From the NCBI GenBank assembly GCA_014529385.2, contig CM043943.1:97056355-97120354 (forward strand): a DNA stretch of 64,000 nt, given 5' to 3'. The notes under the pieces are model-generated. The model saw only the letters and a program-made list of their open reading frames with translations, was not told the origin of the DNA and searched no databases. The position numbers and the translations under genes are program-made. How positions within the stretch are numbered: the first letter of the stretch is position 1; each line of letters starts with the position of its first letter. Below are positions 47,796 through 59,322 of the stretch, one piece after another. This stretch comes from Adiantum capillus-veneris (taxonomy: Eukaryota > Streptophyta > Polypodiopsida > Polypodiales > Pteridaceae).

Positions 47796-47804
47796 CTACC
47801 AAGG
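47796..47804. repeat. Right 9-bp target-site duplication of MULE
   Basis: CTACCAAGG, identical to 42545-42553. Confidence 0.9.
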
Positions 47805-50800
47805 GTGCTCCACTGCTTCAACATCATTAAATGTCATGATGTAGGTGATTAGCATTTTGGCAATTTTCACAAGCATTTGGTATGGAAGATGTGGCACCTC
47901 TTTCATTATGTTGATAACTCCTTTGAGTGTGTGAATCATATATTTCTCTGAAGGGAAGAGGTTATTGGGGTCTAGCTTTGTTATTACGGGGTAGTTGAGC
48001 ATTGTGGGTCTCTTGATTTGCTAGGAATAGAAACTATCCCAGGATCACCTTTTGTTGATGGGACGATAGGTTAGGTCAATTAGGAGGTAATGTGGAGAAT
48101 TCTTGTAATACATTTCATCTATTGGACACTGTTTGAACCATTTCTTTTTCTAGGTGGGTTGAATATCAATCATTGTTTGTATGTGTACATCAGTTACAAG
48201 AACATCCCTGTAATCACCTTCTGGTTGGGCTCGATGGTAGGCATCATTTTTCTTTTCCATAAGAGAGCCTCCTACCACATCAATGGAAGTGCAATCATTT
48301 CATATTGTAGATATTCTTTGTGTGAAGGATCACTCACTTCCGATTACCACCATTGAATTTCATCTTTGGCAGTTTTGAAGATTGGTGTATTGGTTGGATC
48401 TTCAAACTCATGCATTGCTATTTTTGTGCTCATACAAGGCACTTGTGTGTGTTCAGTTTCCGGTGTCACCTGTCCCTATCTTGTTGTGTAAGAGACTTCT
48501 ACAAGGACTGTTTGGGCTTGCATTGTGTTTATGGTCTGTTCTTTTTTTTTGTAACCTCACCCGTTGTGTCACGCATTGAGCAGCCATGTCCTCCTTTTCT
48601 TTGGCAAGTTGTTTATGTACATGTTCAATTTCCTCATCTTTAGCTTTTTGTATATCTTGTTTCCCTTCTGCTAGGATTTTTCTGTTGTACTGTTCTTGAG
48701 CTAGGTTAGTCTTTATATCTTGTATTTCTTGTGTCAACAAAGTTGGTCTAGCTGACATACTTGTTGAGGTTGGCATCTCTTGCATGGCTAAGAGCTGTGT
48801 AAGAGTCTTGCTTACCACTACATACAACTCTCCAAGTTTTGCGTGGATGCTTCTCTTGGGCCAAATCTTCTTCTAGTCACTACCGCTCTACTTGCAAATT
48901 TGTATTTATTTCATTGAAGGCTTGGACTTCCTAGTTATAATAAGCAGCATTCTCTTTTTCTCTTTGTAGTTCTGACTGGAGTTGTGTTTGAACTATTTGT
49001 AGATCCTCAATTCTTTGTTGTAGTTTCAGATTGTCTTTGGCTGCTTTAGCTGCCTCTTTCTTGGTGTCTTCCAGTTCCAAATTGTGCAGGTTGTAGAGTG
49101 ATCTTTGACATTGAAATTGGAGCTTGACTTGTTCCAAATGTGTGTCAATGTCAAAGGACCTGATCAGTTGTGCCCTTTCATCTACCATAGCCTGCAAATT
49201 AGGTGACCTTGGATTTTGTTGTTTCCCTTAAGCTTGGTTGGAAGTGCAAACTTCTATTGTCTTTGTTTCTTCCATTATCTTTGCTTGTTCATGTTGTGCT
49301 TCATGATCAGATGGAGTCATGGTGATCTCTAAAATTGCGACCTCTTCCTCTTGAATTCTTTGTTTTTTTGGCAACACTTTGGACTCCATTGTTTATTCAG
49401 GTATGTCCATGGTGTGCTCCTTTTGTTACTTTTCAACCTTTGGATCAACTGATTCTTGAGTAGGGGAGGGTATGCTTGCCTTGATTGTTGATGGATTTTT
49501 TTCTATATGACTTTCAAATGTGTCTAAACCACTTTCCCCCTCTTGATTTATTTTAGCCTTGTAAGTTTTGTTCACCTCCTCTGCCTTAGTAGACTCGTCA
49601 TATGATTCAAGATCATTGACACGTGGGCATTTTGATTCTTCTCTTTCCCTTTGTTCCATCTTGTGTTTAAGCTCGTTCTAAACCCATTGCCGCATATCGC
49701 TAGCAATATTTAAATTTTCTGCTGCCTCTTTTCTTCTTTGCTATTTGATTCTTTCTACATCTTCAATCTTCTCAATGTGTTATAGAGGCATGTCCTCCTT
49801 GTCATCTCTTTCATCATCTACTTCTGTTTCAAGGCTCCTTTTTTCCTCATTCCTTTGTTGGAGGAGTCTTTCCCTTTGTGCTTGAGCCTCTTCCATAAAT
49901 CTTCGTGCCTGTGTAATGAGAATTGCTTCAGTAGCCATGGTTGATCTTACCTTTACTCTTGTTTGTCTGATTGTAAATTCTTCTTCTTTTCCTTCCTTTG
50001 AAGATTGATACTGAGAGGGTGTTTCTCTCTCCTTTGATTTAGCTCCATCGCTATGCGGCATATTTGATTGTGTCTCTTCATTGTCAGTGTTATACTTTTT
50101 ACAATTTTCCCTAGTTTGCTTGTCTTTGATGGTCTTCTTGTAGATGGTCCTGCCACTGGCTTCACCCCTTTTGAATTTATGATTTTGAATTTGTGAATTA
50201 AATCCAATTGTGCTTCTAAGTGGTAATTCATTAATCATGCCTAAGGCTTGGTAGGCAATTTTGGTCTGCGTTGGTCCAACATTCATATATGATTTGCTTT
50301 TATCACTCCCTTTGATATTGGCTTCCACTAAATTGTCAAGGATGTAGTTCCCAAAGCTGTAGATGACCAGCCTTCTTTTTGCCAGCCCTATTTCCATGAC
50401 CACTTCCATATGCAAGATTGGTTCCGTGTATCACAGTGTCTTTTTCACTTTTAATTGTTGCGATATTAACCGTAGAGGCAACTCCATCTCGGAGTAGATC
50501 AAACCTTGATAGGTCAATTTGTGTCCTCTCTACTTCAAGAATACCTTGTCATTATCTATGGCTTTGGTCTTATGCAATAGATTATGGGTTTCGTGCTGTA
50601 AGTGAAGAGCTTAATTTGTTGATGATTTTTGCGGTGATTTCTACTTTGATTGTAGCCCCATGGTTTTCTGTTAGTGTTTCTTCCCCATTGTATTGAATGG
50701 AGCTGATTAGCTCATGGTCTCTCCAAAAATCTATTCCCCATGGCGGTAATCTCAAGGAGTTGTCCAATTGTAGACATGTGGCCCCTTCTAGCACTTTGGA

Positions 50801-50981
50801 TTTTTTGTGTATCTTCCACAATTCCTTTGTAAATAAGGTGTTCTTGACTATCACTCCATCTGTCATTTGCAGGTTTTGCTTCTAGCTCCTGTTCTGTGAT
50901 ATGAGCCTTCTCATTTGATGTGATATCAATGACCTCGTAAGGTGCCACCTCCCCCTCTTTTTGTGCTTTCCTGTGGGGCAT
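47796..50981 (-). pseudogene. Main body of the copy-2 retrotransposon gene (unknown coiled-coil protein)
   Basis: Reading down the minus strand. 50981-50712 holds an N-terminal part with KEGEVAPYEVIDITSNEKAH. 50866-50582 has NTLFTKELWKIHKK and LPPWGIDFWRDHE. 50415-49780 has LVIYSFGNYILDNLVEANIK, then a Lys/Glu/Arg-rich coiled coil (RFMEEAQAQRERLLQQRNEE). 49659-49426 is acidic. 49197-48931 (EQVKLQFQCQRSLYNLHNLE, then KAAKDNLKLQQRIEDLQ) and 48827-48453 are more coiled coil. 48002-47796 is the conserved C-terminal domain (KYMIHTLKGVINIMKEVPHL). Stops and frameshifts separate the pieces. The C-terminus continues beyond the MULE at 42553. It sits upstream of a purine tract and LTR. It could be a Gag-like structural protein or an accessory gene. 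No known domain is recognised. Confidence 0.55.
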
Positions 50982-52560
50982 CTTGAGAACCGTTTCAAGT
51001 TGATTTTAGAGTTAGGCAATGATCAAAAAGCTATTGGGAAACGAAAAAATGCAAACTTTGACCTTAAAATGAGAATTGCACATAACACTTTCAAAACTAC
51101 TCCAAATTTGATCAAACTTGACCAATGCATCTAGGGCAACTATAGTCACAAGGGCAAGTGATCACATGTGAATTCTGGCTCTGAGGTACATGGATCACAA
51201 TCCATACTAGAGCACATTTTGATGGTTTGATCATACCACCTGGTTGGGCACATTAAGCTGATGCTTCGGTCAAAAAATTTTGGGGTTTGGATCATTGGTT
51301 AAGATTTTAGGCCAAATTTTTGAAAATTTTAGCCGTTTGGTTGGGATTTTGAGATCCAAATAACTTGGTACTTCAGGGCTAGACTTTGTAGAGTATTTAG
51401 GACCAGTGGTGATGTCTATTTTAGGTCGGCTGAAAAAGGTTCATGGATCGCGATCCATGTTGGGAAGGATTTGGGATTTCCATTTAGCACATGCTCCTAT
51501 AGTCCATCCTAGTACAGTGGTGAAATTTTTTCAAGTTTGGACATGTTTTTCCTAATTTTACTTCATTTCGTAGTTTATGGCCATATTTTTTTTACTTTGA
51601 CTATATTTGACTTCTGGACCCCTTTTTTTAATCAATTCTCTATGTTGGTTTCTGATGTTTCCTTGACTTCTACTATTTTGTATCTGAGGATCACCTTGCT
51701 GTCCATTTATCTATTAATTTTCAATGCTCTCTGATTGCATGTCAAGTTGGAGATCTAGCTAAGAAAATTATGGAACCTTGAAAGCACTTTTAGCAAGATT
51801 TCACAAACCTTGAAATTTGACTATTTCTCTTTGGCACTTTGGTTTTTGACACATCTTCTTTGAACTTTAAAAGACACCTTTATGAATTTTCCTAACATCA
51901 ATTGCCATGTATTCCACCTATATAGAACCACTGGTTTGTATATTTTAACTCTGTCAGAATTTTGTTGAGGTACATGGATGATCCATGTTTTGGGGTCAAA
52001 TGCTACGAGACTTTGTGGGTTTTCTTTGGACACATATCCTAAGCCATTGACATAGAGTTTTGGGCTTATGATCATTCTATCATAGGTTAGAAAAAGAATG
52101 ACCATTTGCAGACTGAAACTGCTAAAACTCTTGATTATTGATGATTTAGTGCCACATTTTGTGCCCAATCTTCATGACATGCTTGTCTTTGCTACCTTTA
52201 ACCGTAGGCTAAGCTTTTTGTTGAATCTGTAATTATGGTACATGGATCGCGATTCATGTTGGAGCATGGTTTGCAAATCCATGTAGCATAGTGTTTTTTT
52301 GGGTGTATGGGGAGTGCAATGCCAAAACTAACCAAGTATTTCCATTCAAAGGGAAACCACCATTTCAAAGACCTCCCACCTCCAAGACCACCTTGGAGAA
52401 ATCAAGATAATGATTAGAGAATGGATGCCATGTCTTTACTATGGTGGACAAGATCACTAGGTAGGTTTGTATTGTGCTTTGTGGGTAAAACATAGAGAGG
52501 AAAGAGGGATGCGAGTAATGCCATACAATCCGGATAACCAGCAAGCTAATTCATAAAAGC
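50982..52560. repeat. Non-coding stretch with four copies of a short palindrome
   Basis: CATGGATCGCGATCCATG, a perfect 18-bp palindrome, lies at 51442-51459. Variants occur at 51189-51206 (CATGGATCACAATCCATA), 51973-51987 (CATGGATGATCCATG) and 52241-52258 (CATGGATCGCGATTCATG). Surrounding bases are partly shared (GGTACATGGAT, CATGTTGG). No reliable ORF is present. The 115-residue minus frame at 51821 has no recognisable features. Confidence 0.7.
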
Positions 52561-52592
52561 AATAACAAAATCACCCACAAGCTCAAGAAAAC

Positions 52593-53990
52593 GTGATAAT
52601 AATTGACATGACTGAGCAACAAGAATCAGAGGAGGTAAATGAAGAACCAGAGGAGGTAAATGAAGAAAATAAAGATCAGCTAATTAAGGAGCATTGTAAT
52701 GAGTGGGCATGTGATTGCAACCAATGTTTGGAAAGTCGCAATGTTAATGTAATGGTTGTCACTAGGTCTAAAGCTAAAGGAACAATTGATTGGAAAGAGA
52801 AAAAAGGAATCAAAAATCAAGTTTAAAAATAGGTTTAGAAGGAGACAAAAATCTAAATTTTGGATGACATAACTTAGCATTCAGGGTGATCAGTTGAAGC
52901 AATAGTATGAAAGAGCTACAATAAGAAGAGATGATAAAGATTGTCTTGAGGTATTGATTAACTCTCCATTACATATGTCATTAGAACAGTTGTTATGCAT
53001 GGTTCCATCCTTCAAGAAGAGATTGTTATCAAAAGAATATTCAATTCAGGCAAACCATAGAGTTGAACTAGTAGTGCACAATATTGATCCAACAGATGTA
53101 GATTTTGTAGCCCCTATTATAAAGGTGTTTTTTCAAGGTAGCTTGTTTGATGAGGTATTATTGGATGGAGGATTTGGAGTTAGAATTTGAGTTGAGTCAA
53201 TACATCACAAAATGAAATTGGGCAAGTTAGAACCAACACCATTCTAGGTGAAGATGGAAGATCAGAGAAGGGGTTCAACCCTTAGAGATTTTGAGGTAGC
53301 ATTCCATTCAGATTGCAGGTATAAAATTTTTTGTGAACTTTATTGTTTTGAAAATGGAGCAAGGTGATGATTCTTATGAGATGTTATTGGGGAGACCTTG
53401 GTTCAAATTGGCTAAAGGCAAGCAAGATTGGGGTGTGAATAAGGTTGTCTTTCATTAATGTAGCCGGTCATTACAATCCCAATGTGGATCAAGAGGAACA
53501 TTCATTTTAAGGAGAGGCCATTGTATGCTCAAACCATTAATCTGGAAGAGGAAGTTCAAGATGATGAGGAAGAAGCATATTTGAAGGCTATTCCAACCAT
53601 TGTACCTTTATTTGAACTTGATATAGAAGGAATCTTGGAGAAAGAAAATGTATTAGAAGAGTTGGACTTTGAGCTAGTTCTTGGGAACCAAATAGAGGGA
53701 TTAGAGTTACTACAAATGGTGGATTAGAATGTATCCTCTAGCTCAAAGGAAGATTTACAGCAGCAAGAAAAGGAGGCAAGAGATTTGGTTGAGAAAATAT
53801 CCAACAAAATGTGTGGAGGATCAAACAAGGTTAAGAAAGATAAGTTAAAGGAGCTCAATCTAGGAACTGAGAAGGATTTAAGGATGGTCAATGTGAGTGT
53901 TTATGTGGATGGATAGTTTTTGCATGATCTAATCCAGTTGTTGGATGGAAAGTCAGCCAATAGTAATAATTTTAAAGAGGATTTTTTGTT
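52593..53990 (+). pseudogene. Ty3/gypsy gag-end and protease remnant
   Basis: 52593-52826 ends with CDCNQCLESRNVNVMVVTRSK, a pre-protease linker. 52954-53190 reads LVVHNIDPTDVDFVAPIIKV and then VLLDGGFGVRI, where plant gypsy proteases often have LDGGSGVNI, with the D-G-G catalytic site kept. In other frames follow SYEMLLGRPWFKLAKG (the LLGRPW motif, about 53.37-53.42 kb) and, near 53.84-53.87 kb, KELNLGTEKDLRMVNVS. Stops and frameshifts break it at least four times. Reverse transcriptase is not found. The orientation is opposite to the 41-51 kb retroelement, so it is a separate insertion or fragment. Confidence 0.65.
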
Positions 53991-54240
53991 GGAGTTTGTG
54001 TTGAATTGTTTCACCAAGGCCAAATTGTTGCCTACACTTTATCTTTGGAGGAGAGGATTTCTTATTGAATTTTGGTTCCATAAGTTTATTTTGTACGATT
54101 TGATTTTGATGTATTTATATTTGAGATGTTCCCTATCTTGGCATGTTGTCAAAAAGTGGAGCACAATGATATGGGATTGCACATGTAAGTGGAAAAATAT
54201 TTAAATTCTGAAGGGACTTCTAAACAACCCGACATGTTGC

Positions 54241-54405
54241 TGCCTTGGGGAGGTCACTACAACAAATCATTGCCTATCACATGCACTCAAGCACATGCCT
54301 TGGGGAGGTCACTACAACAAATCATTGCCTATCACATGCACTCAATCACATGCCTTGGGGAGGTCACTATAAAAAAGCATTGCCTATCACATGCACTCAA
54401 TAGAA
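54241..54405. repeat. 55-bp tandem repeat, three copies
   Basis: TGCCTTGGGGAGGTCACTA begins units at 54241, 54296 and 54351. Units are nearly identical apart from a few changes in the third. Confidence 0.95.
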
Positions 54406-54529
54406 TCTACTTGAAAAAAACATAAACTTATAGATGTTTATTTATAGAAGAGAAGTTTTCGAGAGTGTATAAATAAATTAACCTTAGGAGCTTTAGTATT
54501 TTGAAACTTTGCCATAAGTTTGGACATGT

Positions 54530-54610
54530 GCATTGAGAGTGGTGGAGTGGTTACATAAAGTCAAGCAGATTGTTTTGGCCCAACATACCTGGACTCAAAT
54601 CTTGGCACCT
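54530..54610 (+). other. tRNA-like segment, possible SINE head
   Basis: TGGTGGAGTGG resembles an A box. GGACTCAAATC about 47 bp later resembles a degenerate B box (GGTTCGAATCC). No cloverleaf with paired acceptor arms is evident, so it is not a tRNA gene. A SINE relic is possible. Confidence 0.25.
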
Positions 54611-54839
54611 CCTCCCTTTTTCAAACAACCCGCCTTTAATTTTTTGGACACGCCTAGGTACCTTCGCTTCTCATTTCTTCCTTTAATGCAAAAATTTGCT
54701 AGCCCAAAATTGATTTGTATTATTCTTATAGAAGTTTTCAAGCACCCCAAAAATGATTTTTGTTACTCTTCCTCAAACGTTCTGTCATAATAACTAATAT
54801 CTAATTCTCCTAAATGATTTTCTCATGTTAAACTGATCA

Positions 54840-56450
54840 TTTAATATGGGGAAGTGCTAGGGGAAGAAAGCTAGAATATTGGTTAAGCTGGCAGACCGGC
54901 CACACTAGGGATCCAAAGGAGGGAAAATAGGGATCCAAATGGGGGGGCATCTGCAAAAGAGAAAGGTGCAACAATGGGCTTAAAAGACCATAAGGTTTAG
55001 ACCATTAAGACTTCCAAAATTCTAAGGTTCCAAAATTCTAAGGTTGTGTAAAGGTCAATCACTAGGAAAATTGGATGATGTGTGTGTGCCAAAAAGAGTT
55101 CAAAGAGTCTTACTTAAGAGGGGGCGGGCCTTGGAAGTAGGGGATGAGAGAGAAACACACACACACACACACACACACTCACAAGCTTCCTTTACACAAG
55201 GGGAAAGAGGGACACATGTCAATTCCCTAGCCTAGATGCCCACAAGGTGTACTGAAATCCTATTGGATGGCCATGGGGGTGGACCAATGAGAATTAGGCT
55301 AGAGTAAATTATCTAATTTAATTAATTTATAAACACTTAATAAAAGAACCAATAAGACTTAAGCTCTCTAGAAGACTATTGGATAGTCTCCCAAGGGGTC
55401 CAATGATCATTCAACAACCCAATGGCTTGCCTGATTCCTATTGGCCAAGAGAAAAAGGGGTCCAATGAGAGTTTAGTAGCATTAATTAATTACCTAAATC
55501 TCTCACAAAAGGGGAAAGGACACATGTCAAAAGGCTATCACTTATGCTCTTGAAATTCCATTGGCTAAGCCTAGAGAGGTCCAATAGGGTTGCAGCATGA
55601 GCAAAGAGCAAGAGGGGTCGACCAAGAGAGAGAGGGGGATGATTTTCTCAAGGCATTATTTCATACAGACTCACACTATTCCATGTATGGAGTAATAAGA
55701 CTCTCTTTCTCCTTCTCAAGCTTTAATGGAAAACTTATCACCTACTCCATTAAGCTTGTGAGAAGGGAGGCCTACACCAACAACTCTTGGCTTTGTGATG
55801 CAAATCCAACCAAGATCCAAGCTTCAATGCATGATCATTGCCTCCACCATGCTAATTAATAAGCTGAGCTATGCTAACATGAGTGATTATGTGAGGAGAT
55901 GTACATCTTTCTTGTAAGACTACTCCTTCTTCCTCTCAATCTACTCTCATACCCCGCTAGCTCTCACCATCTTTGAAGGTGTGTGAGGTCTTGGGTCTGA
56001 GACCGTGAGGGAATTTATGTTGTGTTTAATAAGTGTTTTGCTTAGTGCTTGAAGTTTCCATCTTCATTGCAATCGCTAGTATTGAAGAAACACAAAGAAT
56101 TGTATTGTAAAATGTCTCTCATCATGGGAGAAACCATAATACAAAGCCTTTTGGAGGGGGGACCGGCTCCATGTAAATTCGGTCCTCAATTGTTTTCAAT
56201 AGCTTAAGAAGGGAGGTCATCAAGCTAGCTATAAATGGTTGGTACTATTAATTGTATTTGAGGAAGTAGAATAGGGATTTTTTAGCCTTGCAATGTGCTT
56301 GCCTTCGTGTAGATAACGGGGCATCATCATCGAGATCTATGGTCTCAATAGTGGAGTCCTATGGTTCATAACCACTATTGAGCTATTAGAAGCTTGACAG
56401 GAGCCGATCTTGTTTTGGTGTTGAGCGAACCTCTCTTCTATTCCTTGCAA
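54840..56450. other. No convincing gene
   Basis: Purine-rich sequence containing (AC)n at about 55155-55178. Small frames at 55044 and 55590 show no protein features. It may be the leader or LTR region of the gypsy element that follows, since gag begins near 56.5 kb, but no LTR pair is visible. Confidence 0.4.
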
Positions 56451-56499
56451 TTAATGGTATTCAAACCACGGGTACATGGAAAGCTTTAAGAGCTTCCAT

Positions 56500-57500
56500 T
56501 ATGAAGCAATTTTGTTGATGCCAAAGACAAAGTACTCACCAAATGGCTAAGCTTGAAGCTCTCTCCCTACGAATCCATTCACAAATATGTAGACAAGTTT
56601 TGGGACCTACAACTCAAAGCCACTGTCTTCAAAAAGTTGGATTTTGGAGAGCAAAAGCAACAACTTTATGTGGCTTAACTGAAGAAATGGCGGAGTATGT
56701 CAACTCCTAAAGGCCACGCACCATATCGGCCGTTATACACCATACTACGGTGGCTTCTCGAATCAAATTCCAAACAAGGGCTAAAAGAAATTCTAAGCCC
56801 ACAGAAAACAAGGGTTCGAATGAGCCTAAGGGGAAAGACAATGTCCAAAAGTCTCCTAAGGGAAATTCCAACAAAGCTAAGGAGAAGGGAGTTTACAAAG
56901 GCAAAAATAAACTCTCTCCTGAAGAGCTTGAGCGTTATCGCAAGGATAACCACTGTTTCAAGTGCGGCGAGCAAGGGAACATGTACCCTGCTTGTCCCCA
57001 AAAGAACACCCGCCATGAGCCTCCTAGAGCTACCTTGGTCAAAATCCAAGAGGAGGAAACTCACCACAAAGGATCTTCTCTATGCCATGCTTGGGGAAAG
57101 GTAAGAGAACATGATGATTTTATTCTCTTTGACCTTGGTTGTACTCACAATTTCATATCCACAGAGTTGGCCACCAAGCTAGGCATACAAGCCTACAAGA
57201 TGGGAGATGTCCTACCGGCCATAGATGGTGCTTTCAAGGGGCAAGAAGCTTCAGTCACTCCCTTAATCGGGAAATTGAGGCTCCATGTCCAAAGCTATGT
57301 GGACAAAGAGGACTTCTTTATCTCTCCTCTCAAGCATGAGGATGTAATCCCAGGGGCACCATGGTTTGATCACACCATTCTTTATCTCTCCTCTCAAGCA
57401 TGATGATGTAATCCTGGGGGCACCATAGGTTTCCTGTTCCACGAGTAGAAGAACTATTTGATAAGCTACAAGGGTCCACCTACTTCTGTAGGAATGACCT
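56500..57500 (+). pseudogene. Ty3/gypsy gag-protease with reverse-transcriptase stub
   Basis: Gag C-terminal part near 56.56-56.67 kb (SPYESIHKYVDKFWDLQLKA), then a main frame at 56750-57403. It holds a zinc knuckle, CFKCGEQGNMYPAC, where the usual His of CX2CX4HX4C is Asn. The protease motif is DLGCTHNFIS, where Ser/Thr of D-S/T-G is Leu. VIPGAPWFD follows. After a 60-bp duplication (57319-57372 repeated at 57379-57425) comes PVPRVEELFDKLQGSTYF, the start of reverse transcriptase. Most of the RT N-terminus is deleted, and CACTA-2 inserts at 57502 within the RNDL continuation. Catalytic defects and deletion make it dead. Confidence 0.75.
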
Positions 57501-57687
57501 ACACTACAACAAAAAAAGGGGGCCTTCGACACAGGTTTCGATGCACCCCGTCGAAAAAATCATCGATATACGCGTCCCTACAAAAACGTCGCTATATGAG
57601 CCAATATACGCATCGAAAGGTAATATTATCGACGCATATTTTGAAGGGCTTAGCACGCGTATAGAGACGACCATAACAAAAAATATT

Positions 57688-57777
57688 TTTCTTGGGCAGA
57701 GGACAGGCAGCCTGGCATGTGCTCGGTGAAAAGATGGACACAGCCACAGCCAGACTGCCTGTCCTCTGCCCAAGAAA
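57688..57777. other. Subterminal stem-loop in CACTA-2
   Basis: CTTGGGCAGAGGACAGGCAG (57691-57710) is perfectly inverted at 57755-57774. Three further A-T pairs extend the stem to 23 bp, with a loop of about 44 bp. Confidence 0.85.
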
Positions 57778-57950
57778 GCGAGCAGCACCAAAATCAACCG
57801 TGCTCCCGCAAAAATTTCGGCAGAGTTCGCTTCATTTTTACATAAAATTAAAAAAAAAACCATATCATGTATACGCCTCCTACATGCTATCCATGTAGGA
57901 TCTCACATGAGATTTAAGGCCAATGAAAGAAATGAAATGAACTTTGTGCA

Positions 57951-58180
57951 AAACCATAACCAACTTAAAACCATAACCATAACGAACTTAATTTGTGCAA
58001 AACCATAACCAAATTAAAACCAGAACCGGCCATAACCATATTGATCAAAACCATAATGCAGATAACCATAACTATAAACAAAACAATAACCATAAGCATA
58101 ACCAGAAAGTTAAACATAACCATAAACAAAACAATAACCATAACCATGTCTATACAATGACAATAACCATAACCATATAT
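57951..58180. repeat. CCATAA hexamer array in CACTA-2
   Basis: Same motif and position as 9985-10235 in CACTA-1, between the left end and the last TNPA exon. Confidence 0.8.
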
Positions 58181-58363
58181 GTCTATACAAAAAAGAGACA
58201 CAGAAGCGTGTCTGTGTCTCACAAAGCATATATATGAAATCCACTGATGACTAGGCGTCACAACCTGCACATAGGACAAGTCACAAAATTAGTATTGATA
58301 TTATTTCACATATACTTATTTAATTAAATCAACTCACACATATTAACGTCTCACCTCAATCGA

Positions 58364-59322
58364 TCAGCGAGACTCTAAGGCCTCCCGGTCTACAGGCTCT
58401 CCTAAAGAATCAAGATCATTCAATACTTCATAGATACCTCTGCGATATCCATCTGACTCCTCCTAGCGTGTTGGGGCTCGATGCATTGCAAGATTCTGCG
58501 TTTATACAATAATCAAAGTAATAAGAATATATGATTCATCACGTTTAAAAAGACGCCATACCTAGGATTGGATTGGAAACTCACAAACTCATAGCGAAAG
58601 GTGTCAAAGCCTCCGCTGCCAAGATGAGATGTCCCCCTGGTCATCTATCTTATCTGCGGGGCCTGACACTACTGTCTGAACAATGTGTCCGCTATCTGCT
58701 CATCCTCACTTATCTGCTGCCACGTCTTGTGTGGGATTCCCAAAGGCTTCGACGAGCCGGTCCTGAAAGCCTGCCGAGCTGCATCTCGTCGATGTTTCAC
58801 GGTGTCCCGTGCAACACCCTTGATCCACCTCCTCAGAACGGCCTTTGAACCCGGAGCAGGCTGGTACTCTCTCATGATGGTCTCCAATATATAACTGAAT
58901 TTGTCCTCATCCTGGTCAGGCCAAGGTGTCAGAATGCTGGTCAAAAACTGCAGCTCTGCGAGCTGGCGAATCCGCTGTCTCATCTCAATCCCGACTCTAT
59001 CCATGTCAACAGAACCATCTGCCCGTACAATATAGAGCTTGGAGGCACTAGGATCGTGTGTCCCCCAAGGTGTCCAAGGTGTGCCAAGAGGTGTGTTGAC
59101 AGGTGTGCCTGGGTAGGATGGGGGTTGTGAGTGAGGAGGGGTAGAAGCATCTGTTGACCCTCCTCCACAGCAACCACCACCTCCACCTGACAATCGCCGA
59201 GATCGGCGAGTGCGCTTGTGGTGCAAAGATGAGGACATACTCGCCTCAGACGCACCCCTAGGTGTTGAAGCGGCCGTGATAGGAGACCTCGTAGGCGTCG
59301 TACCCGTAGGCGTCCCCCCCAT
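58364..59322 (-). pseudogene. TNPA-like second gene of CACTA-2
   Basis: It starts at 59322 (MGGTPTGTTPTRSPITAAST) and has an Arg-rich segment HHKRTRRSRRL. NTPLGTPWTPWGTHDPSASK, DRVGIEMRQRIRQLAEL and YILETIMREYQPAPGSKAVL follow in one frame to 58669. After two stops comes HLGSGGFDTFRYEF (ending about 58.58 kb), where CACTA-1 has its intron donor. A last exon near 58364-58500 encodes GYRRGIYEVLNDLD and ends EALESR. The exon plan equals CACTA-1. The stops after TLFRQ and in the last exon disable it. Its 5' end is fused to the truncated TNPD gene. The role in En/Spm relatives is binding subterminal repeats. Confidence 0.65.
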
